Below, one piece after another: positions 58,257 through 64,000 of a stretch of 64,000 nt of DNA (position 1 is the stretch's first letter; each line of letters opens with the position of its first letter). Both the position numbers and the translations under genes were made by a program. A model generated the notes under the pieces. The model did not search any database and was not told where the DNA came from. It saw nothing but the letters and a program-made list of their open reading frames with translations. Origin of the DNA: Hexactinellida sp. DTS-2022 (lineage: Eukaryota; Porifera; Hexactinellida); contig JAPNXP010000002.1 in assembly GCA_028753945.1 (NCBI GenBank), forward strand, positions 8,370,001 to 8,434,000, given 5' to 3'.

Positions 58257-58592
58257 TATATACGTGTATGAATTTTTGAAAGCAATCCCTTATGAACTAT
58301 AATAGATAAAATTCGGGATATGTAAAAAAAACAATAATTGAGTAATTGAAGGTAGAACTTTTTTGATTGTGTAATGCATATGTGCTATTAAATTTGTCCG
58401 TATTACAACCGGATTTAGTTTCAATATACTAGATGATGTTCATACTATGTACTAAATATGTATTGAAACATCATATTATTCAAACGACTTGATTAAGTCG
58501 AATTATATGCAAGCTTCTGTCATATTAATGGAGTCCACTTTCTTTTGGGACATCATTATCAGCGATTAAATCATGGCTAACGTAGTGATTAA

Positions 58593-59616
58593 GGATACTG
58601 CACGCCTAAAGTGTATTGGCGCTATGGGTAGTTTCACGGTTATTTTGAATATTGAGCTGAATTCTCCATTATTGCCTGTAATAGCCCAACTAAGAATGTA
58701 ATCTTGACTATTGAACTTTTTATGAGCGATTTTCAGAATTACATCATATTACGTAGCGCATGGCTTCCTATCTCCGTAATACTAAATATTGTCTAGGGGC
58801 AGACATTTAGCATGAAAACTGTAAGAGATCTAGTTCTAAAATTTGCTGAGTATATACAGCACTACTATAGGAAGAAATTGACCATTTTCAGACTGATTCA
58901 TTCACAAATATATATTTGGGATATAAATACCCTAAACATGCGGTCAATAGCTCGAAAAGATCGATTCTTAGGCAATCTCTCATAGGCTGGTCACACAATA
59001 TAAGTTCGATTTGTTCAAGCAAGGTCAAATGTATAGGAACCGATATACTAATATATGCCAAATTTTTAAAGTGTTTTGGTTAGCCGTTTTTAAACTAAAA
59101 GTGGTCAAAGGTCAGAAAAATCCTTTTTGAGATATTTACGGTCAAAATTATTCGGACTAAACACTCTCAAACTAAACTATTATATGGTTTTTCATCCCGG
59201 TATCGAAGAATAATATAAGCTACTATTCGTACAATAATCTTTACATGTATTCAAACATTCTACGTAACTAAATGACTTGATATCTACTCATTTATGCAAG
59301 TCCACTTTCTTTTAGAACACCCGCTGGAAAGGAAATTTGATGTAATGGGCTGTGAGAAATGTTCGAATTTCAACAGAAAGTTCATTCTAGCATTGTTTTC
59401 AACTACTATGTACAAGCACTATGTATATGTGTAGAATCTTTCAATATAACTGTCCGAATGTCAAAGGTTAATCAAATAGATGGTCACTACAGGGATTCGA
59501 ACCCATGACTTCAAGTTTAGATTCTTAGTATGCAATCCACTGTGCTGTTGATACATGTTATTAACATATAATCTGACATTAGTGACAAAATGCACTATAA
59601 TTTACCATCAAGGTCC
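58593..59616. mobile_element. Family E TTAA element (E2, 1024 bp) with tRNA-like motif
   Basis: Starts GGATACTGCACGCC after TTAA (58589-58592) and ends AAGGTCC before TTAA (59617-59620); the right end is shortened relative to E1. On the minus strand GGGTTCGAATCCC (about 59492-59504) with an upstream CAGCACAGTGGATTGCAT matches the tRNA-like motif of E1. Confidence 0.75.
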
Positions 59617-59901
59617 TTAAACAAACAACACATCTATACTCCCAAAGCCTATTTATTTCTGTTTTTGAATGGTGAAAAAGAAGATAAAATTGTAAGTCTA
59701 GACGAAATTAGAAAGTTTTAGATTAGTAAACACAAATTATATCAATTGAATATATATATCTGTAGAAAAGATACATAATTGAGACTGTAATGGAATTGAC
59801 ACCAGATATATATCCTAATTTCACAGATAATGAGACATACACATAGAATAGTGTATTTCGTGGTAAGTATTCTACACAATATTAATTGTGATACCTTATA
59901 T

Positions 59902-60257
59902 CAGTGGTTTTCAACCGGGGTTCCGCGGAACCCAAGGGTTCCGCGACTAAACCTCAAGGGTTCCGTGAGATTAATGTCAAAACGATGTAAATACATCAGA
60001 GACTCATAATAGTCAATCGGAAATACAATCTTTAGCAGCTTATTGACTATCAGACCACGAATAAAAGAAATATGCAAAAGTAAACAATCACAGATCTCAC
60101 ATTGAAACTGTTACTGTAGCTGGCAATACAAGTTAATAAATAAATGTAATTAAATTTGTTATTAATATATTCGTAGAGGAATTAGAAGTGTAGGGTTCCG
60201 CGTGCTGCCACAAACAATTTAGGGGTTCCGTAGTACAAAAAAGGTTGAAAACCACTG
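59902..60257. mobile_element. hAT MITE, 356 bp, TSD CCTTATAT
   Basis: CAGTGGTTTTCAACC and GGTTGAAAACCACTG termini, exact CCTTATAT duplication (59894-59901, 60258-60265). GGGTTCCGCG repeats lie near both ends. Confidence 0.95.
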
Positions 60258-60329
60258 CCTTATATGGATGCAAAAATTAATTGTGTAATTTTATTATACT
60301 TAATGATTTATATATACATGTATTAGGCG

Positions 60330-60843
60330 ATGGAGTATCTCAATACGATGCTATGGGACACGTTCGGCGAAAAAGATCAAACCGTTATTACAGATGCCTA
60401 TCCGGATGACCCAAAGATTATTGTTATAGATGAGAATTGGCAGCGTAGTAAATGTGTTCTCTTGGGGATAACATTTGATTCAGTCAGCAAGCAACCATCG
60501 GATCTCCTTGGACAGCCACTAAGCAAATACGAACCAGAGCTGACAGAGAAAATCAAAGGAGATGGTAATTAAATAATTACTGGGAGTGAAAACAGCCACC
60601 TACAGCTTCATTCAATTATATGCCGATTTATAGCCAGTGAAGGGACAACAATACTTGGATGGTGTTGTAAATTAAGCAAACGACACCGTGTCATTACCTC
60701 GTACACGAAAAGCTATCTATCGTGAATCCATTTGGGAAAATGATGTTGAAATTATGGCTGCTTCTACTTTTCTGAATGCTGATATCAACTTTGCTTACAA
60801 CGATTATAGAATGCCAGAGTCTTTAAATGGTCAAAGAAATTAA
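60330..60843 (+). pseudogene. OTU-domain protein remnant (third copy)
   Basis: An 80-residue frame reads from MEYLNTMLWDTFGEKDQ to LTEKIKGDGN, then a stop replaces the expected Cys and following residues of the OTU loop, fitting a small deletion. The same frame continues after the stop with IITGSENSHLQLHSIICRF and ASEGTTILGW. A frameshift leads to IYRESIWENDVEIMAAST and FLNADINFAYNDYRMPES (about 60719-60840), the usual middle block. The catalytic His region is absent. It differs from the two other OTU remnants in the segment before GDGN, so it comes from a different gene or element family. Confidence 0.6.
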
Positions 60844-60889
60844 AATTTGCAGAAATGTGAATTTTATTTTCTCAACTGTTTAGAGCCAT

Positions 60890-61080
60890 TCTAATATGTC
60901 TAAATCCAAATTTGCTAAGCAATACGATTGGATTTGACGGACTTATAGCTGATTGTTCATTTTCTTCCCCCTGCTGGCACTGTAGGTATTGGATTTACGA
61001 CGTTTTGTTCTATCCTGACAAGAATATACATCAGAATCGTATACAAATTCTTTTGATGACTTTTTATGTGCTTCCAGTCA
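60890..61080. repeat. Dispersed repeat, inverted relative of 4005-4195
   Basis: The reverse complement of 4005-4195 over most of its length; cut on the right by the hAT at 61099. Confidence 0.6.
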
Positions 61081-61098
61081 TCCAGTCATGCTTTGTAG

Positions 61099-61563
61099 CA
61101 GGGTTGCTAATCCAATCCAATCCAATCGAGGCAAATTTGGACAATCGGCAATCCAAATTTGGACAATCGATCATTCTGATGACAATCCAATCGCAATCGA
61201 AAATCCAAAATATCATCGATTTTTTTTATTGTTTCTCCGATTTTTTTCGATCGTTTATTCCTCAGTATTATATCAAAAAGAGTTATGTTTCATCATATGT
61301 TCAAACTTAAAACATATATTATTGGGTTTAATTGACGAGCAATTGAGCATTTTAAATTTTGCATTATTTAGAAATTGAAAAAACAAACAATCGAAAAAAT
61401 CGATGAAAATTCATCGATTGCAATCCAATCGATGAAAATCGAAGCAATCCAATCGACAATCCAATCGATGAAAATGCAGCAATCAAACCGATAATCCTAT
61501 CGATGAAAAATGCAGCAATCGGCAATCCAAAATCTTCTCGATTGGATTGGATTGGCAACCCTG
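61099..61563. mobile_element. hAT MITE, 465 bp, TSD CTTTGTAG
   Basis: CAGGGTTGCTAATCCAATCC and GGATTGGATTGGCAACCCTG termini, exact CTTTGTAG duplication (61091-61098, 61564-61571). The ATCCAATCGA/TCGATTGGAT motif repeats throughout. Frames inside are repetitive. Confidence 0.95.
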
Positions 61564-61617
61564 CTTTGTAGAGACGTTCTATAGATACTGGCCATATTTA
61601 ACTTTGTGACACCTTAA

Positions 61618-61640
61618 GGTTCAGCTATACTCTAGAGCAC
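61618..61640. repeat. Family F terminus fragment
   Basis: TTAA (61614-61617) followed by GGTTCAGCTATACTCTAGAG, the family F left end, breaking off after GAGCACT. No right end downstream. Confidence 0.6.
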
Positions 61641-61906
61641 TGTTGTATGCCAGAATGACTCGCATGCTAGAATGACACAAACCATGGATATTCACTATCT
61701 ATGCTAGAATGACACTCTCTACTTCATCTAATGCTGTTAGAACTTCACAGGTTTCTCAGTTCATTCAGACAATTACATTTCACTTTTTGATATGGCTTCT
61801 TCATCTTTAGATTTTTAAATAGCATTACAGTTTTAATGAGTTATAATATTTAGTATTTGATTTCATTCTTTTAAACCAATAATCGCTGATAGAAAAAGCA
61901 AAAAGT

Positions 61907-62692
61907 ATGTTTAAAATTAGGACATTAATTGCCATGAATGAAAGCGAGGAAAATGTGCGGTTCCTAATGGAGACATTCATTAATCCCGAATCTAAACTAA
62001 TTGAACAAGATGGTATTGATCTCCCGCAAGGGCTTGTGAAAGTAAAGGTATACGGTAGCATGTTCGATGTGAAAATGTCGGGTATCCTTACCGGTGCTGG
62101 CGATGCAAATTGCCAATTATGCACAGCCACATTCACAGAGCTACACGACATTGAACTAGTAAGATCTGGATTCCCAATTAATAGAACAATATCAGCTGCA
62201 AGAGATATTTTTGCTTCCGTTAACAAGACGAGTATTTATCACTCGCATCTCAAGAACGATTTGGCCTAACTCATGAACCATTATCCGAAATTGAGACAAT
62301 ATCTGCTTCTCCTCTCCATCCATACACATGTGCATTTCGATGGTTCATGACACTTGTGTACCATTTACATTCCGGATCTAATAAATGGTCACCAACATCT
62401 GCTAAAGTAAAACTCATTGAAATTTGTTCCTGATTTCTTACAAGAGAAAACAAGCCTAAAAATTGACCAACCTTCTAGTGTTGCAGGTACAACATCTACC
62501 GGTAACTTAGCTCGTGAATGTTTTAACAATAAACATAACTTCATATATTGGATTACAACCTTAGTCCCAGCAGATTTCCATGATTCTCTCACGAAAATTC
62601 TTAACAATCTTTCAGCTATCCAGCGATCTTTCTCTAGTAGTAGGGAGATAATTTCCGATACCCAAGGTCTTCAATGTCGAGAAACATACTAA
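61907..62692 (+). pseudogene. RAG1-like transposase remnant
   Basis: Three consecutive pieces resemble the middle of the RAG1 catalytic core. Piece 1 (61907-62268) has IAMNESEENVRFLMETFINP, then GDANCQLCTATFTELHD. Piece 2 (about 62250-62430, shifted frame) has RFGLTHEPLSEIETIS and FRWFMTLVYHLHSG. Piece 3 (62417-62692) has LKIDQPSSVAGTTSTGNLAR then ITTLVPADFHDSLTKILNNL. Order and spacing follow RAG1, where the CxxC is followed by Asp708, the zinc region and a GNFAR-like helix before the ERHEAL-type helix. Here the residue after CxxC is Thr, so the second catalytic Asp appears missing. RAG1-like proteins occur in Transib/ProtoRAG transposons of invertebrates. The N-terminal and C-terminal thirds are absent and frames are broken. 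Confidence 0.65.
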
Positions 62693-62967
62693 TTCATCTT
62701 AGGAAAATTTCCATGGGTGAATATTACACCATCCCTCCACAAGTTGATAGCTCATAGCACGGAGTTAATAATAGTCGATAACCCATATGCAATTAAGACA
62801 TTTTAAATGTATAAGAAACATGCAAACCCCTATTTCCCCTCAGGTGTCAATTTTTCCCCACTGTGTGGTAATTTTGGCTGGTTATTATCTCAGTATTCCA
62901 CAACAACAACCAAATTATAACCAGACATATGTACGGAAATTAGATACTCTTTTTTATGGCATACGAC
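62693..62967. other. No gene recognised
   Basis: Short frames only; the sequence beyond 62692 does not extend the RAG1-like match as far as I can read. Confidence 0.4.
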
Positions 62968-63110
62968 CAGGGCCGCATTAAGGGGGGTGCAATGGGTGCT
63001 GCAGCACAAGGGCACAGCTCCTGAGGGGCCCCGCGTTGCTGGCCTCTAGAGAGTTCTTCCCTGAAAATTCGCAAATAGAAAAATAATAGGGCCCGGAGGT
63101 TGCACTTTGC
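62968..63110. mobile_element. hAT-like left end (truncated)
   Basis: CAGGGCCGCATTAAGGGGGG followed by GC-rich sequence is typical of a hAT MITE start; no right terminus or target duplication found. Confidence 0.45.
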
Positions 63111-63689
63111 TAGATACATACTAGATTATACTATACCAGGCTTCCCGACTCCGGGATAATTACCCTCAAATGGGGTAATATGATGAATTTCGAAGGGTAA
63201 ATGGGGGTGATTAAATATATCAAAATATGTCATTATTAGTTCGATGGTCATTTTGAATACTTGTGATTGATTTTGCAGGTTTTTAATGTTTTATAATTAG
63301 CTTAACGCTACCTACGAGTACTATTTTTGCCAATGGTGTGGCTGGCTACAAAATCTCAAAAAAAAATTATTTCGTCTATAGACGCTTGATTAAGCCCCCA
63401 AGGATATGCAAAGGTCAAATGTACAATATCTCGACTAATTTGACCTCTATAAGTCGATATTTGGGGTGCTAAGTGGACTTTTTCAGTGGTTCAGCACTTT
63501 CAGATAGATTGTTTGCTGTAACTGACATGATATTTGGTGATTTTCCTTGAATATACCTGGCCCATTTGATAGTCTGTGCTAAAAACACCAAAATTGATAA
63601 AAAAATCATATAGAAAGAGAAAATTCGCAAAGTTAGGGTACATTATCTATCCTAGGGGTCCTATTTCTAACACCCCCCCTCTGAATACA
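63111..63689. other. No gene recognised
   Basis: AT-rich sequence with repeated GGGGTAAT/ATTACCC phrases near 63160-63210; otherwise nothing supported. Confidence 0.35.
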
Positions 63690-64000
63690 TTTCTCAGACT
63701 CCCGTGCACCTAGAATTAAAATGTACTAGTGAAAAAGCATCGCAATACACGACTTCCTATGCGTCCCTAATACTTTTTGTGACCCTAAGACGCCCCGTTT
63801 TTCAAATGACCATATATGGGCATGGATATGTGCCACATTTTGATGATTCAGCATTTTTGTATCTCATAAACTAGAGAAAGCAGAGCTTAGCTCTAATCGA
63901 TTATTCACATCAATATATCATGCATATATCATTGGAATAACAAATTGGACTATTTTCCAAATAGTTACCATGCTCAAGGAGCCCATGCCCATATATGGAG
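63690..64000. repeat. CArG-bearing repeat module, running off the window
   Basis: CCATATATGG at 63810-63819 and 63989-63998 bracket GCAGAGCTTAGCTCTAATC at about 63880, the same order as in the other modules. Continues past the window end. Confidence 0.8.

Larger units (their letters stand above)
48414..58592. mobile_element. Family B copy (B3) split by C3 and a pogo MITE
   Basis: 48414-48503 matches the first 95 bp of B2 (GGATGCTTAGGGTG...ACTAAGCA). The match resumes at 57357 (ATGTATACAGCATGTC) and runs to 58592, where a further TTAA element (E2) begins. The interruptions are C3 (48508-57352) and the pogo-like MITE (57711-58256). The right terminus was not found. Confidence 0.8.

Overview
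The window looks like eukaryotic, non-vertebrate animal genomic DNA. It is strongly AT-rich, has no operon-like gene packing, is dense with interspersed repeats, and carries broken fragments of animal-type domains (caspase-like, NHL, OTU, EEP endonuclease, RAG1-like). I cannot name the species. Only two long uninterrupted protein genes are visible, both on the minus strand: a Mutator-like DDE transposase with a C-terminal PHD finger (50324-52693) and a 567-residue zinc-finger protein of unknown function (53774-55477). Every other gene-like stretch is a frameshifted, truncated or insertion-split remnant.

Layout. 0.3-0.8 kb: OTU protease remnant. 2.0-4.0 kb: nested MITEs. 4.0-7.8 kb: old repeats. 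7.9-11.2 kb: caspase-like and NHL-repeat remnants broken by a TTAA element and a hAT element. 11.9-15 kb: repeats with a tRNA-like motif. 15.1-18.0 kb: a four-level nest of transposons. 18.0-20.8 kb: a 116-bp tandem array split by a MITE. 20.8-22.4 kb: two inverted copies of one MITE. 23.4-24.5 kb: endonuclease plus OTU remnant, probably Helentron-type. 26.6-30.2 kb: repeats, one MITE inside the terminus of another. 32.8-33.7 kb: tyrosine recombinase remnant whose 5' part is inverted in place. 35.2-40.0 kb: a divergent copy of the 567-residue gene split by three insertions. 41.6-48.4 kb: TTAA elements with nested hATs. 48.4-59.6 kb: a large composite holding both intact genes. 59.9-62.7 kb: hAT elements, a third OTU remnant and a RAG1-like transposase remnant. 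62.9-64.0 kb: repeats.

Two kinds of activity dominate. (1) A set of TTAA-flanked elements whose termini all begin with GG, in at least eight terminal types; several insertions are proven by uninterrupted relatives in the same window, and element lengths after removal of nested insertions agree within a few bases between copies. (2) hAT elements with perfect 8-bp target duplications. A third family, called D here, has one long copy (48795-53499) that carries the PHD-finger transposase and two 1.39-kb internally deleted copies (15294-17879 and 38541-39930). This makes D a candidate autonomous/non-autonomous pair and the most coherent mobile system in the window.

Family letters (B, C, D, E, F, G, H, J, K) are labels made up for this annotation and do not correspond to database names. 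All family assignments come from reading motifs by eye, with no database search.
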